A stretch of DNA of 64,000 bases from Myxococcales bacterium (GTDB lineage: Bacteria; Myxococcota_A; Polyangia; Haliangiales; Haliangiaceae). The translations under genes and the position numbers were made by a program. Of this stretch, positions 52,476 through 62,997 are shown piece after piece (the first letter of the stretch is position 1; the number at the start of each line of letters is the position of its first letter). The notes under the pieces were generated by a model, which ran no database searches, was not told where the DNA came from, and was given only the letters and a program-made list of their open reading frames with translations. The DNA lies in NCBI GenBank assembly GCA_016717005.1, contig JADJUF010000014.1, positions 323,230-387,229 on the forward strand, read 5' to 3'.

Positions 52476-53030
52476 ATGACCACGCTCGACCAGCTCAAGG
52501 ACCGCCTACCCGACTACGCCCGCGATCTGAAGATCAACCTGGGCGTCGTGACCGGGACCTCGACGCTCACGCCGCGCCAGCACTGGGGCACCGCGGTGGC
52601 CGCCGCCCTGGCCGCGCGCCAGCCCGACGTGATCGCCGCCGTCACCGCCGCCGCGGGCGCCCACCTCGATGAGGCCGCCCTGCGCGCCGCCCGGGGCGCG
52701 GCGTCGGTGATGGCGATGAACAACGTCTACTACCGGTTCTTGCACTTCGTCGGCGAGGGCAACGACTACCAGGCGCTGCCGGCGCGGCTGCGGATGCAGC
52801 TGATCGGCAACCCCGGCGTCGACGCCCTCGACTTCGAGCTGTGGTGCCTGGCGGCGTCGGCCGTGACCGGCTGCGGCGCGTGCGTCGTCTCGCACGACCA
52901 GGTCGTGCGGAGCAAGGGGGCCCAGGCGCCGCAGGTGCAGGACGCGATCCGGATCGCCGCGGTGGTGCACGCGCTGGCGGCGACGCTCGACGGCGTCGCG
53001 GCGACCGCGACCGCGCTGACGCCCAGCTAG
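52476..53030 (+). CDS. ahpD: Alkyl hydroperoxidase AhpD
   Basis: Encodes 184 residues; GGAGG five bases before the ATG. AhpD four-helix fold with catalytic CXXC: C133 and C136 in AVTGCGACVVSHD, proton-relay H140 and upstream Glu in FELW. It regenerates reduced AhpC, usually with lipoamide as electron source. Its 3' end overlaps the convergent membrane gene by four bases. Confidence 0.95.
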   Translation: MTTLDQLKDRLPDYARDLKINLGVVTGTSTLTPRQHWGTAVAAALAARQPDVIAAVTAAAGAHLDEAALRAARGAASVMAMNNVYYRFLHFVGEGNDYQALPARLRMQLIGNPGVDALDFELWCLAASAVTGCGACVVSHDQVVRSKGAQAPQVQDAIRIAAVVHALAATLDGVAATATALTPS

Positions 53031-54031
53031 CGCGGGCGGCGGGCGATCGCGAAGCACCAGGCGATCGCGCCGACCCCGGCGACCAGGGCCACCACGAACA
53101 CCAGCAGCCCCTGGGCGTGCTCGAGCCGGTGCGGCAGGCGCGGATCGATCGCGGCCAGGCGCATCGCCTCGCGCGCGCCGGCCAGCGCCAGCGCCAGGAC
53201 CACCGTGGCGCCGACGATGACCGCCCGGGCCGGGGCCCGCCCGGCGACGACCGCGCCCCAGGCACCGGCCAGCACCGCGGCGGCGGCCGCCAGCGCGTAC
53301 AGCCACGGCCGCGCCGGCGCCAGCGCCAGGACCGTGACCTGCTCGTCGGTGGCGCGGCCCGTGACCACGGCCGCGACCGCCGCGACCACCAGCCCGACCA
53401 GCGCGATCACGGCGCTGCGCCGGCGCTCGCCGGCGTCCGCGCCCGGCGTGACCACCAGCAGGCCGGCCGGCCACACCAGCGCCGCGATCCCCAGCCACAT
53501 GATCCAGCGCGGCGCCACCGCCGGGTCGGCGTGGTGCAGCCGGCCCGCCCCGTAGTGCGCGGCCCACACCGCCGGATCGCGCTGCATCGCCAGCGCGTGG
53601 TCCTCGATCCACGACCACGCCACGAACCCGAAGCACGCCAGCGCCGCCAGCGCGACCGCGGCCCGGCGCGCGTTGGCCCAGGTCGCGGCCCGGGCGCTCT
53701 TGCCGAGGTAGAGCGCGTAGAAGCCGACGATCAGCGCCGGCACGACCGCCAGCCAGCGCACGGACAGGAGCAGGTTCGCGGTGTAGAAGCGCGGCTGGTA
53801 GAGGATCTGCACGAACAAGAGCGGCGCGACCCCGGCGGTGATGGCGGCCCCCAGCGCGAACGGCAGCCAGTCGCGCGACGCCGCCGCGAGCGCGTCGTCA
53901 CCTCCGCGGAGGAACCGGCCGGCGACGTAGGCGGTGCCGGCGAGGACGAAGCTGATCAGGAGCGCGTGCAGCGCGAACGTGACGACCAGGAGCGCCAGGT
54001 ACAGCGCGCTGCCGGCGGGCGCGTCGCTCAC
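53027..54031 (-). CDS. Polytopic membrane protein, putative partner subunit of bd-like oxidase
   Basis: Encodes 334 residues with about eight hydrophobic helices; GTG start overlaps the upstream stop (GTGA). It opens with SALYLALLVVTFALHALLISFVLAG, in which a His sits inside helix 1. No quinone or heme motif is certain. Coupling to the CydA-like gene suggests the second subunit of that complex, in place of CydB, which it does not clearly resemble. Confidence 0.7.
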   Translation of the reverse strand: MSDAPAGSALYLALLVVTFALHALLISFVLAGTAYVAGRFLRGGDDALAAASRDWLPFALGAAITAGVAPLLFVQILYQPRFYTANLLLSVRWLAVVPALIVGFYALYLGKSARAATWANARRAAVALAALACFGFVAWSWIEDHALAMQRDPAVWAAHYGAGRLHHADPAVAPRWIMWLGIAALVWPAGLLVVTPGADAGERRRSAVIALVGLVVAAVAAVVTGRATDEQVTVLALAPARPWLYALAAAAAVLAGAWGAVVAGRAPARAVIVGATVVLALALAGAREAMRLAAIDPRLPHRLEHAQGLLVFVVALVAGVGAIAWCFAIARRPR

Positions 54032-55440
54032 CGCGTCACCGGCGCGGCGGCGGGGCCGGCCTCATCGAGCCAGGCGGCGATGCGCGCCAGCGCGGCCGGA
54101 TCGTGGACCTCGGGCCAGGCCGCCTCCTGCGACTCTCCGCCGTCCTCCTCCCAGCCCAGCAGCTGCACCAGCGCCTCGAGCTCGACGGCGGTGCCGGCGA
54201 ACGGCGGCATGAACCCCTTGGTCCGCTGCAGCTGCGCGATGTTCAAGCGCCGCTGATCGAGCGACCAGTTGGTGACCAGGTCGACCAGCGCGTTGGCGCC
54301 GTGGAGCGTGTGGCACGCGCTGCACTGCGCGCGGTAGACCTTGGCGCCGAGCGCGAGCTGCGGGTTCGGGAAGCGCGCGGCGTCGCGCAGCGGGTAGGGA
54401 TCGTCGACGACCGAGCCGACCCGGCGCAGCCGCGCGACCTCGTCGGGCGCGATCGAGTTCGAGTACAGCACCCCGCGCACCGTGTAGGGCTTGCGCGCGC
54501 CCTCGCGCACGAACTCGCCGGCGGCGGTGGCCACGAACGCGAGCGCGAGCAGGAGCGCCGCGGTCGCGCTGCTGGCGTAGAGGTGCTTCCAGACCAGGCC
54601 GCCGACCGCGTAGGCGCCGATCAGCGCGGTCGCGCCGGCGGCCATCGCCAGGAACATCGACATCGCCACCGAGCCGCCGGTGAGCCAGCGCCGGCTGTCG
54701 GCCGGGATCACCGCCAGGAACCACACCCCGAACACCGGCATCGCGACCATCGGCAGCATCAGGCGCGCGATCGCCGTGACGAGGTGGTGGCGCTGGGCCC
54801 GGGTCACGTCGAGCGTGCCGACCACGAGCACGCCGGCCAGCGCCGCCAGCGTCGCCGACACCGCCAGGCGGTAGCCCAGCGACGGCCAGAAGCTGGGGTT
54901 CCAGAACCCGGCCCACAGGTCGTGCGTGCGCACCCACGCGCCGGGCGTCAGCTGCCACGCCAGGATGCCGTTGATCCAGAACAGGCTGCCGACGGCGGCG
55001 AACGTGTACAGGCCGAGCAGGCGCAAGCGCAGCGGATCGCTCAGGCGGTCGCCGACCCGCAGGAACGTGTAGCCGGCGACGACCTCGACGAAGAAGAACA
55101 CCCACTCGGTCGCCCACAGCCAGTGGAACTCGTCGATCATGAGGCCGATCGTGCGGGCCCCGACCTGGATGGTCGTGAACCACATCGCGACGCCGGTCAG
55201 CGCGCCGGCGACGAAGCTGACCAGCACCAGGTACTTGAAGAACGATCGGATGAAGGTGCGCGCCAGCTCGTCGCCGCGCCCGGCCCGCCACTGCAGGTAG
55301 GTCAGGAGCATCCCGCCGCCGATCGCGAACTGCGCCAGGAACACGTGGACGATGCCGACCGCGCCGATCACCATGCCGCGCATGGCCGGCCCGAACTCGG
55401 TGACCGGGTACAGCGGCGGACTCGTCGACGGATCGAACAC
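54028..55440 (-). CDS. Cytochrome bd-superfamily subunit I-like protein with C-terminal cytochrome c
   Basis: Encodes 470 residues with GTG start. Residues 20-310 hold about eight transmembrane helices with CydA-like features: GIVHVFLAQFAIGGGMLL (His in helix 1), IDEFHWLWATEWVFFFVEVVAG and WINGILAWQLTPGAW. A periplasmic c-type cytochrome domain is fused at the C-terminus, with heme motif CSACH near 380 and an axial Met in KGFMPPF. Fused cytochrome c suggests electrons from cytochrome c rather than quinol, as proposed for the OR-C type members of the bd superfamily. The final acceptor is uncertain. Confidence 0.82.
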   Translation of the reverse strand: MFDPSTSPPLYPVTEFGPAMRGMVIGAVGIVHVFLAQFAIGGGMLLTYLQWRAGRGDELARTFIRSFFKYLVLVSFVAGALTGVAMWFTTIQVGARTIGLMIDEFHWLWATEWVFFFVEVVAGYTFLRVGDRLSDPLRLRLLGLYTFAAVGSLFWINGILAWQLTPGAWVRTHDLWAGFWNPSFWPSLGYRLAVSATLAALAGVLVVGTLDVTRAQRHHLVTAIARLMLPMVAMPVFGVWFLAVIPADSRRWLTGGSVAMSMFLAMAAGATALIGAYAVGGLVWKHLYASSATAALLLALAFVATAAGEFVREGARKPYTVRGVLYSNSIAPDEVARLRRVGSVVDDPYPLRDAARFPNPQLALGAKVYRAQCSACHTLHGANALVDLVTNWSLDQRRLNIAQLQRTKGFMPPFAGTAVELEALVQLLGWEEDGGESQEAAWPEVHDPAALARIAAWLDEAGPAAAPVTR

Positions 55441-55536
55441 CCCGCTCCGATGATGCCAGAGCCGACGCCGTGGTGCGGCGCGATGCCGCGGGCCCGGCGA
55501 GCGATCCCGCCGATCGCGTCTGGAGATCGACCGCGG

Positions 55537-55542
55537 TAGGCT
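55537..55542 (+). promoter_or_regulatory. -10-like element, leaderless arrangement
   Basis: TAGGCT six bases before the ATG of the SprT-DUF2786 gene; identical hexamer and gap to 33811-33816. Confidence 0.4.
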
Positions 55543-55548
55543 GCGGCG

Positions 55549-56862
55549 ATGGCACCTCGGCTCAGCCCGAACCCCGCCCGCACGCCCGGCGCGCCGTCGG
55601 CGCAGCAGGCGTTCGCCTGGGGCCCGCCGAACGCTCCAGCGGCGACAGCGGCGACGGCGGCGACGGCAGCGACGCCACCGCCCGCGTCGCCGCCGCGGAC
55701 CACTTCGCCACCCGCACCCAACCCACCGCCCCCGGCGTCGGCCCCGCGGACCACCGCGCCCCCGCCGCCGCCGCTCGCGTCACCGCCGCCCGCCGAGGCC
55801 ACCGCCGCGCGGCTGTCGGCCGAGCTCGAGGCCGCGCTCCAGCGCGAGGTCCGCGCGGCCTTCGCCTGGGAGAACCACGCGCGGTTCGGCACCCGCCTGC
55901 GCGCGCCGGTGTTCACCCTGGCCGACACCACCACCCGCCTGGGCCAGTGGCTCCGCACCACGCGCACGCTCGAGCTGTCGCGGCCGCTGGTGCTGGCGCG
56001 GCCGTGGCCCGAGGTGCTGTCGGTGCTGTTGCACGAGATGGCGCACCAGTTCGTCGACGAGGTGCTGCAGATCCGCCACGAGGACCCACACGGCCCGACG
56101 TTCGCCGAGGTCTGCGCCGCGCGCGGCATCGACGGCCGCGCCCACGGCGCGCCGGTGCCGGTGCCGGGGGCCGACGCCGCCGGCGATCGCGTGCTCGACA
56201 AGATCCGCAAGCTCCTGGCGCTGGCCGCCAGCGCCAACCAGCACGAGGCCGAGCTGGCGATGCGCAAGGCCCACGAGCTGATGCTGCGCCACAACATCGA
56301 CAGCGCCGCCGGCCAGCGGGCCTACCAGGTGCGCCACGTCGGCGACGCCACGCAGCGGCGCACGCAGGTCGACGGGATGATCGCGCTGATCCTGTCGGAG
56401 TTCTTCTTCGTCAAGGTCATCCAGATCCCGGTCTACCTGCCGGCGCTGGGCCGCCGCGGCCACCTCTACGAGCTGACCGGCACCGCGCCCAACCTCGACC
56501 TGGCCGAGCACGTCTACGAGTTCCTGCGCGGCACCGCCGAGCGGCTGTGGCAGGCCAACCGCTTCGACGCCCGGGTCAAGAGCGGCCACGATCGCCTGCG
56601 CTACCAGGCCGGCGTGATCCAGGGCTTCCACGACAAGCTCGTCGCCGAGCGCGGCGAGCTGCGCGGCACCGGCCTCGTCTGGGTCGGCGACGCCGACCTC
56701 GACGACTACTACCACCGCCGCAACCCGCGCATCGTCAAGAAGAGCCGCCGCTACCGCGCCGACGGCGCCCACGCCGCCGGGCGCGAGGCCGGCCGCCGGA
56801 TCGTGCTGCACAAGCCGGTCACCCGCGGCGGCGGCGGCGGCGGCCCCAAGCTGCTCGGCTGA
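55549..56862 (+). CDS. SprT-like metalloprotease fused to DUF2786
   Basis: Encodes 437 residues. Residues 1-85 are low-complexity Pro/Ala/Thr. A SprT-like zinc protease domain (about 90-200) has HEMAH at 162-166 and a third ligand in EDPHGPTF (H181). A DUF2786 domain follows at 213-252 (DKIRKLLALAAS, EAELAMRKAHELMLRHN), then an uncharacterised alpha/beta region to the Gly-rich end. SprT proteins are related to SPRTN proteases that act on DNA-protein crosslinks; that role here is inference. Cytoplasmic. Confidence 0.87.
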   Translation: MAPRLSPNPARTPGAPSAQQAFAWGPPNAPAATAATAATAATPPPASPPRTTSPPAPNPPPPASAPRTTAPPPPPLASPPPAEATAARLSAELEAALQREVRAAFAWENHARFGTRLRAPVFTLADTTTRLGQWLRTTRTLELSRPLVLARPWPEVLSVLLHEMAHQFVDEVLQIRHEDPHGPTFAEVCAARGIDGRAHGAPVPVPGADAAGDRVLDKIRKLLALAASANQHEAELAMRKAHELMLRHNIDSAAGQRAYQVRHVGDATQRRTQVDGMIALILSEFFFVKVIQIPVYLPALGRRGHLYELTGTAPNLDLAEHVYEFLRGTAERLWQANRFDARVKSGHDRLRYQAGVIQGFHDKLVAERGELRGTGLVWVGDADLDDYYHRRNPRIVKKSRRYRADGAHAAGREAGRRIVLHKPVTRGGGGGGPKLLG

Positions 56863-56968
56863 GCGCCGGCGGCTGCGCCAGGTCAGCGTCGGCGGCGGCC
56901 TCGAGATCACCGGGAGGCTGGTCGCACCGCCGGCGGGTCAGGCGACGCGCGCCGCCGACCGGGCGCGA

Positions 56969-58321
<1,353 letters not shown>

Positions 58322-58331
58322 GGTGGCCTCC

Positions 58332-59642
58332 TTAACCCTGGCTCGCGGCCAGCGCGGGCTGGGCGGTGGGCGCGCCGGTGATGACCCGGCTGATGTCGAT
58401 GCCGAGCGTGGCCTGGACCTCGCCCATCAGGCGCCCGACGATCGCCGGATAGCTGGCGGCGTAGGCCGACAGGGTGGCGCCGTCACCGCCGTCGACGAGG
58501 TTGACCTCGTCGACCTTGACCCGGCGCGCGGCCTTGGTGACCTCGCCGAAGATCGCGTCGAGGTTCTGGAGGACGAACATGTCCATCGCCTTGCCCTGGC
58601 TGTCGCGCCAGGCGCCGGCGACCTCGGCCAGCGCGCGGGCCATGGCCTCGCCGTCCGCCGAGATGGTCGCGGCCTGACCGGCGGCGAGCAGCTCGCGGAC
58701 CTGGCGCTCGATCTCGGCCGGGATCGTGACGTCGGCGGCCAGGCGCAGCTGCTCGAGCTCGCCGCGGATCTCCTGCAGCTCCTTCTCGGCCTCGGCCCGA
58801 GCCTGGTGGGCGGCGGCCTCGGCCCGCTGCTCCTCGGACGCCGCCTGGCCGTCGAGCTCAGCCTTGATCTGGCGCAGCTCGTTCTGCTTCTGCTGGACCA
58901 TGGCCTCGGCGTTGGTGATCGCGACCTGGGCCCGGGCCCCGGCCGCGGCCTCGGCCTCCTGGGCGGTGCGCATCGCGTCGGACTCCGCGACCTCGGCCAC
59001 CCGCAGGATCTCGGCGAGCCGCTGCCGGCCGATGCTCTCGAGGTAGTTGCGGTCGTCGGCGACGTGCTGGATCTTGAGGGTGTCGAGGTGGAGGCCGAGC
59101 TTCTGGAGATCGCGCTCGGCGCTGGCCAGGAGCTGCTTGGCGAACTTGAGCCGGTCCTCGTTGACCTCCTCGGGCGTGAGCGACGACAGCACCTCGCGCA
59201 GGTGGCCCTCGAGGGTCTCCTTGGCGACCCGGCCGATCTCGGCCCGCTTGGTGTCCATGAACCGCTCGATGGCGTTGCCCATGAACCGGGGGTCGGTGGT
59301 GACCTTGACGTTGGCGACCGCGTTGACCGTGAGCGGGATGCCGCCCTCGGAGTAGGCCCCGCTGATCGACATCGGCACCGAGATGTTGGCGACGTCCATC
59401 CGCCGGACGCTCTCGATCACCGGCACCCGCCAGCCGCGCCCGCCGTGGACCACCCGGAAGCCGACCGCGCGGCCGTCCCCGGTCGTGCGGTTGCGCCCCG
59501 AGAAGATCAGGATCTGGTTGGGCGGACAGATGTGGAGCAACGAGCGCGCGGCGGCGATGATCAGCAGCACCACCGCGAGCCCGCCCGAGACGCCGTAGAG
59601 CAGCGCCGGCGGGACCTTGTCGATCAGATCAGGGACAGTCAT
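58332..59642 (-). CDS. SPFH/flotillin-like membrane protein (first of pair)
   Basis: Encodes 436 residues from the ATG at 59642, with GAGGAGG upstream. Membrane helix at about 13-36, SPFH domain (HICPPNQILIFSGRN, GGIPLTVNAVANVKV, SLTPEEVNEDR), coiled coil at about 215-310, and a C-terminal domain ending in ITGAPTAQPALAASQG. Follows an NfeD-like gene and precedes a paralogue. Confidence 0.9.
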   Translation of the reverse strand: MTVPDLIDKVPPALLYGVSGGLAVVLLIIAAARSLLHICPPNQILIFSGRNRTTGDGRAVGFRVVHGGRGWRVPVIESVRRMDVANISVPMSISGAYSEGGIPLTVNAVANVKVTTDPRFMGNAIERFMDTKRAEIGRVAKETLEGHLREVLSSLTPEEVNEDRLKFAKQLLASAERDLQKLGLHLDTLKIQHVADDRNYLESIGRQRLAEILRVAEVAESDAMRTAQEAEAAAGARAQVAITNAEAMVQQKQNELRQIKAELDGQAASEEQRAEAAAHQARAEAEKELQEIRGELEQLRLAADVTIPAEIERQVRELLAAGQAATISADGEAMARALAEVAGAWRDSQGKAMDMFVLQNLDAIFGEVTKAARRVKVDEVNLVDGGDGATLSAYAASYPAIVGRLMGEVQATLGIDISRVITGAPTAQPALAASQG

Positions 59643-59758
59643 GGCTTCCTCCTCACCCGGTGTGGCGGCGCAACCCCGCGTCGCCCTCGGGTGGAGAGTA
59701 GTCCCTGGCGTCGTCGTCGGCGGCGCCGGCGGAGAAAAAGCGGTCCGCGCGTGGTCGA

Positions 59759-60310
59759 TCAGTCGGTCGGGGCGCGGGTCACCTGGACCCGGCCGTCGTC
59801 GCCGCCGCCGATCACCAGGATCTCGGTCCCGGTCGGGAGCGCCGCCGCGTCGTCGGTCGCGGCCAGCAGGTCGACCGCCCGGCCCTTGGCCTCGACGCGG
59901 ACCTTGCCGAGCTGCCCGCGCTCGATCGCGACCACCACGACGCCGCTCACCCCGGTCAGCTCGGCCGCCTCGACCATCGACGACGCGGCGCCGGACACCG
60001 CCCGCATCACGGTCGTGGCCACGGTGCCGGCGGCGACCCCGGCCAGGCCGGCGATCACCGCGGTCGCCACGGTGCCGGCGGCGTCGAGGCCGGTCAGCAC
60101 CGCCCCGACCGCGCCCCCGAACGCGAACAGGAACGTCCAGAAACGGACCGAGCGGGCGACCGTCCAGATCGCCTCGCCGCCCTCGGCCGCCTCGGTGTGG
60201 ACCTCGCCGCCGTCGCCGTGGTCGGCGCTGGCGTCCTGGCCGCCGAGGAGCATCGACGCCAGCAGCAGCGTTCCGCCGAATCCGAGCGCGATCAGGTAGA
60301 TGGTGAGCAA
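59759..60310 (-). CDS. NfeD-like membrane protein
   Basis: Encodes 183 residues. The start is TTG at 60310, supported by GGGAGG five bases upstream. N-terminal membrane helix, an acidic His/Asp loop, two more hydrophobic segments (about 60-100) and a C-terminal small beta domain (GVSGVVVVAIERGQLGKVRVE, TEILVIGGGDDGRVQV) like the NfeD OB-fold. It heads the operon with two SPFH genes, repeating the NfeD/YqiJ-flotillin pairing seen at 14.6-17.6 kb. Confidence 0.8.
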   Translation of the reverse strand: MLTIYLIALGFGGTLLLASMLLGGQDASADHGDGGEVHTEAAEGGEAIWTVARSVRFWTFLFAFGGAVGAVLTGLDAAGTVATAVIAGLAGVAAGTVATTVMRAVSGAASSMVEAAELTGVSGVVVVAIERGQLGKVRVEAKGRAVDLLAATDDAAALPTGTEILVIGGGDDGRVQVTRAPTD

Positions 60311-60477
60311 CCGGGCCTCCCGCGCGCTCCCGCCAGCGCTTGTTCGTCAAGGGTGGGCACATCCGCGCGCCGGCGCAAGGGCCCGCGCCAGCGGGTGGGC
60401 CTGAGACCGCGCGGGTCGGAGGGCCAGGCGGTCCGGCGGTCGACGCCGAGCTCAGCGCGCCGTCCGCCCCGTGGCGG

Positions 60478-61275
60478 TCACAGGTCGACGAGGGTCAACC
60501 CGGGCGCGCCGTTGGTGACGTAGACCGCCTGGCGATCGTCGGCGGACAGGTCGACCTCGATCGCGGCGAAGGCGTCGACCAACAACGAGCGCTGGCCGGT
60601 CAACGAGACCGCCTCGAGGCCGGCGTCGGTGGTGACCACCAGGCGCTGGCCGTCGGCGAACCAGTCGAGGCCGGCGATGAACGGCAGCCCGTCGGCGACG
60701 ACCGTCGTCGCGGCGCCGGTGGCCAGCTCGATGGTGACCAGGGCGCCGCCCGACACGCACGCGACGCTGGCGCTGTCGGGGGCGAACCGGATGGCCTGGC
60801 ACGGGCGGTCGAGGGCGGTCTCGGTGCGGGCCCCGAGGTCGTAGACCCGGGCGGCGCCGCCGTTGGTGCCATAGGCCAGCCGGGCGCCGTCGGGCGACAG
60901 GTCGAGCCCGAGGGCGGCGAAGGCGTCGTTGATCATGACGGGGGCGCCGCCGGCCAGGTCGACCGCGAACACCCCGCCGCCGCCGGTGTAGTAGAAGCGG
61001 GCCCCGTCGGCGGCCCAGGCCGTGCCGGTCAGGTACGAGCCGCCGGTGGCGCGCTCGGTGAGCGTGCCGGCGGCGACGTCGACCGTGCCGACCCGGTCGT
61101 CGGCGCCGAACGCGACCGCCAGGGTGGCGCCGTCGGGCGAGAAGCGGACGCCCCACAGGCGGCCCTCGGGCACCTCGATGGTGCGGCCGCCGCCGCCGCC
61201 GTCGCCACCGCAGGCCGGCAGCACCGCGCCGCCCACCGTGATCACGAGCAAAGCCATAGGTGAGGCGTTGGTCAT
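60478..61275 (-). CDS. Beta-propeller lipoprotein
   Basis: Encodes 265 residues from the ATG at 61275 (TACCGT six bases upstream). A signal peptide ends in AVLPAC followed by GGDGGGGG. The rest is five to six WD/TolB-like blades with recurring SPDGATLAVA, SPDGARLAYG and SADDRQAVYV phrases. Exported and lipid-anchored; probably a binding scaffold. No enzyme motif. Confidence 0.82.
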   Translation of the reverse strand: MTNASPMALLVITVGGAVLPACGGDGGGGGRTIEVPEGRLWGVRFSPDGATLAVAFGADDRVGTVDVAAGTLTERATGGSYLTGTAWAADGARFYYTGGGGVFAVDLAGGAPVMINDAFAALGLDLSPDGARLAYGTNGGAARVYDLGARTETALDRPCQAIRFAPDSASVACVSGGALVTIELATGAATTVVADGLPFIAGLDWFADGQRLVVTTDAGLEAVSLTGQRSLLVDAFAAIEVDLSADDRQAVYVTNGAPGLTLVDL

Positions 61276-61281
61276 GTGCCC

Positions 61282-61287
61282 ACGGTA
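61282..61287 (-). promoter_or_regulatory. -10-like element, leaderless arrangement
   Basis: TACCGT (minus strand) six bases before the ATG at 61275. Confidence 0.35.
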
Positions 61288-61424
61288 CAACGCTGCCCGG
61301 GTCGCCGCGACCAAGAGCTCCCGTGCGCCCAGCGGCCGTCCGCCCCCTGGCGTGTCGCCCGCTCGAACGATTCCCGGATCGCGTCGGTGCCACGGGCCCG
61401 GAGGTGTGGTCTATGGGCGCTGCC

Positions 61425-61874
61425 ATGTCGACTGAAGCCACCCGCGACCGCGGCAAGCTCTTCGCGAACGCGGAGAAGAAGAAGCCGAGCCAGCCCGATC
61501 TGCTGGGGGACTGCACGATCGATCGGGTCGTCTACGAGCTCCGTGGGTACCGCCGCGGCGACGGGCTGACCATCCACCTGGCCCCGCCGCGCGGCGACCG
61601 GAACACGTATCCGCCCGACGTCTTCAAGGGCACGCTCGACGCGGTCGAGAAGCCGAGGGCGCCGAAGGGCAAGCGGGGCGCCCCCGTGCCGGCCGCGGCG
61701 CTCGGGCTCGCCTGGGTCGGCGTCATCGTCAGCGCGGACGCCGCCTACCGGCTGTCCGCCACCGAGAAGCAGGGCAAGTCGGACATCTACTGGACGCTCA
61801 GCTTCGAGCGCGTCGAGCGGCCCGTCGCTGAGTCGGCGTGGACCGACGACGACGACGTCGACTCGGCTGGGTAG
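61425..61874 (+). CDS. Hypothetical cytoplasmic protein
   Basis: Encodes 149 residues (an in-frame ATG at 61413 would add four). A Lys-rich N-terminus (FANAEKKKPSQPD) leads into a beta-rich body (CTIDRVVYELRGYRRGDGLTIHLAPP, YWTLSFERVER) and an Asp-rich end. No signal, membrane segment or known motif. It has more Lys than its neighbours. Divergent from the propeller lipoprotein. Confidence 0.65.
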   Translation: MSTEATRDRGKLFANAEKKKPSQPDLLGDCTIDRVVYELRGYRRGDGLTIHLAPPRGDRNTYPPDVFKGTLDAVEKPRAPKGKRGAPVPAAALGLAWVGVIVSADAAYRLSATEKQGKSDIYWTLSFERVERPVAESAWTDDDDVDSAG

Positions 61875-61908
61875 CGGCGGCGCCAGTGCGCCGCCCCGGG
61901 CGCGCGTG

Positions 61909-61955
61909 ACGTCGAGATCCGCGGCCGCGTGACATCAAGATCCGCGGCCGCGCGC
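61909..61955. repeat. Short direct repeat, 2 copies of about 23 bp
   Basis: GCGTGACGTCGAGATCCGCG and GCGTGACATCAAGATCCGCG in tandem, between convergent genes. Two differences between copies. Confidence 0.6.
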
Positions 61956-61968
61956 CGCGCTCGGGGCG

Positions 61969-61994
61969 CGGGTCCGATCGGCCGATCGGACCCG
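61969..61994. terminator. Perfect 26-bp palindrome between convergent genes
   Basis: CGGGTCCGATCGG followed by its exact reverse complement, 14 bases beyond the FHA gene stop on one side and 95 beyond the hypothetical gene on the other. As RNA it can form an 11-bp hairpin with a 4-base loop on both strands. Likely a bidirectional terminator; no T-run. Confidence 0.5.
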
Positions 61995-62007
61995 GTGGCG
62001 CGGCGCC

Positions 62008-62991
62008 TCACTCGAAGCGCACGGTCGCGCCGGGCGCCAGCACGAACCGCGTGGCGTTGCCGCCGGGGGCGCGCTGCAAGATGGCGGCGCCGGGCAGGCC
62101 AGCCTGCGTGATGTCGGCGCGGGTGCGGTGCAGGAGCGTGTTGAGATCGACCCGCGACATGACCCGCCCAGGCCACAGCCGCGGCAGGATCACCTCGTCG
62201 GAGATGAACTCGCCGGGGACGTGCGGCGCCGGCGGCTGCAGCAACACCGCGATCAGATCGCACCGCTTCTCGGCCAGGTACACGACGACCTTGCGACCGC
62301 CGGCGCTCACCGTCAGGCGACCGCCGCGCGGCAGGAACTCGACCACCGCCAGGCTGGGCTCGAGCAGGCGCGCGAGGTCGCCGCTGCTGTCGCCGTCGCC
62401 GTCGGCCTCGCCGTCGGCCGGCCGCACCTCGACCGCGATGCCCGCGCAGGCGATCGTCGCGGGCCCGGTCAGCGCGACCCGCGCGCCGGCGGCGAGCGGC
62501 CGGCCGTCGAGCTCGAGCGGCACCAGCGCCAGCACGCTCAGCTCGTCGTGGAACGTGAACCGCGCCACCTCGCTGGGCCAGCCGGTGATGCGCAGATCGG
62601 CCGCGGCGCTGCCGCCGATCACGAACGGCGAGCGCGCGATGCCGAACCGGGCCCCGCCGTCGGTCCGCACCACCCACGCCGGCAACGTCAGGATCCCCGA
62701 CATGCCCGACACGATCCGCGCGACCAGGCCGGGCACGCGCAGCTCGGCGCCGTCGGCCAGGAGCTGCTCGCGATCGACCTCGACGCCGTTGACCACGGTC
62801 GGCGCGCGCCCGAGCGACACCACCACCGGCCCGGCGTCGCCGTCGACGACGATCGCCTGGCGTCGGCTGGCGTTGCTGTCGTCGATGACCACGTCGCAGC
62901 GCGACGAGCGCCCGATCATCACGCCGCTGGCGGTGATCGCGAAGCGCTCGCCGCTGGTCAGGACGAGCCAGTACCGGGGCCGAAGGAGCAC
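62008..62991 (-). CDS. FHA-domain protein with C-terminal winged-helix
   Basis: Encodes 327 residues from the GTG at 62991, which lies six bases after TGTAAT (5 of 6 to consensus). A first FHA domain (about 12-95: GVMIGRSSRCDVVIDDSNASRRQ, VNGVEV) is followed by a second, less conserved FHA-like domain (about 100-195: FVIGGSAAADLRI). A C-terminal OmpR/winged-helix-like region (about 225-327: GRKVVVYLAEKRCDLIAVLL, RVDLNTLLHRTRADITQAG) follows an Asp/Gly-rich linker. It may read phospho-Thr signals and bind DNA. Confidence 0.82.
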   Translation of the reverse strand: MLLRPRYWLVLTSGERFAITASGVMIGRSSRCDVVIDDSNASRRQAIVVDGDAGPVVVSLGRAPTVVNGVEVDREQLLADGAELRVPGLVARIVSGMSGILTLPAWVVRTDGGARFGIARSPFVIGGSAAADLRITGWPSEVARFTFHDELSVLALVPLELDGRPLAAGARVALTGPATIACAGIAVEVRPADGEADGDGDSSGDLARLLEPSLAVVEFLPRGGRLTVSAGGRKVVVYLAEKRCDLIAVLLQPPAPHVPGEFISDEVILPRLWPGRVMSRVDLNTLLHRTRADITQAGLPGAAILQRAPGGNATRFVLAPGATVRFE

Positions 62992-62997
62992 CACTGC

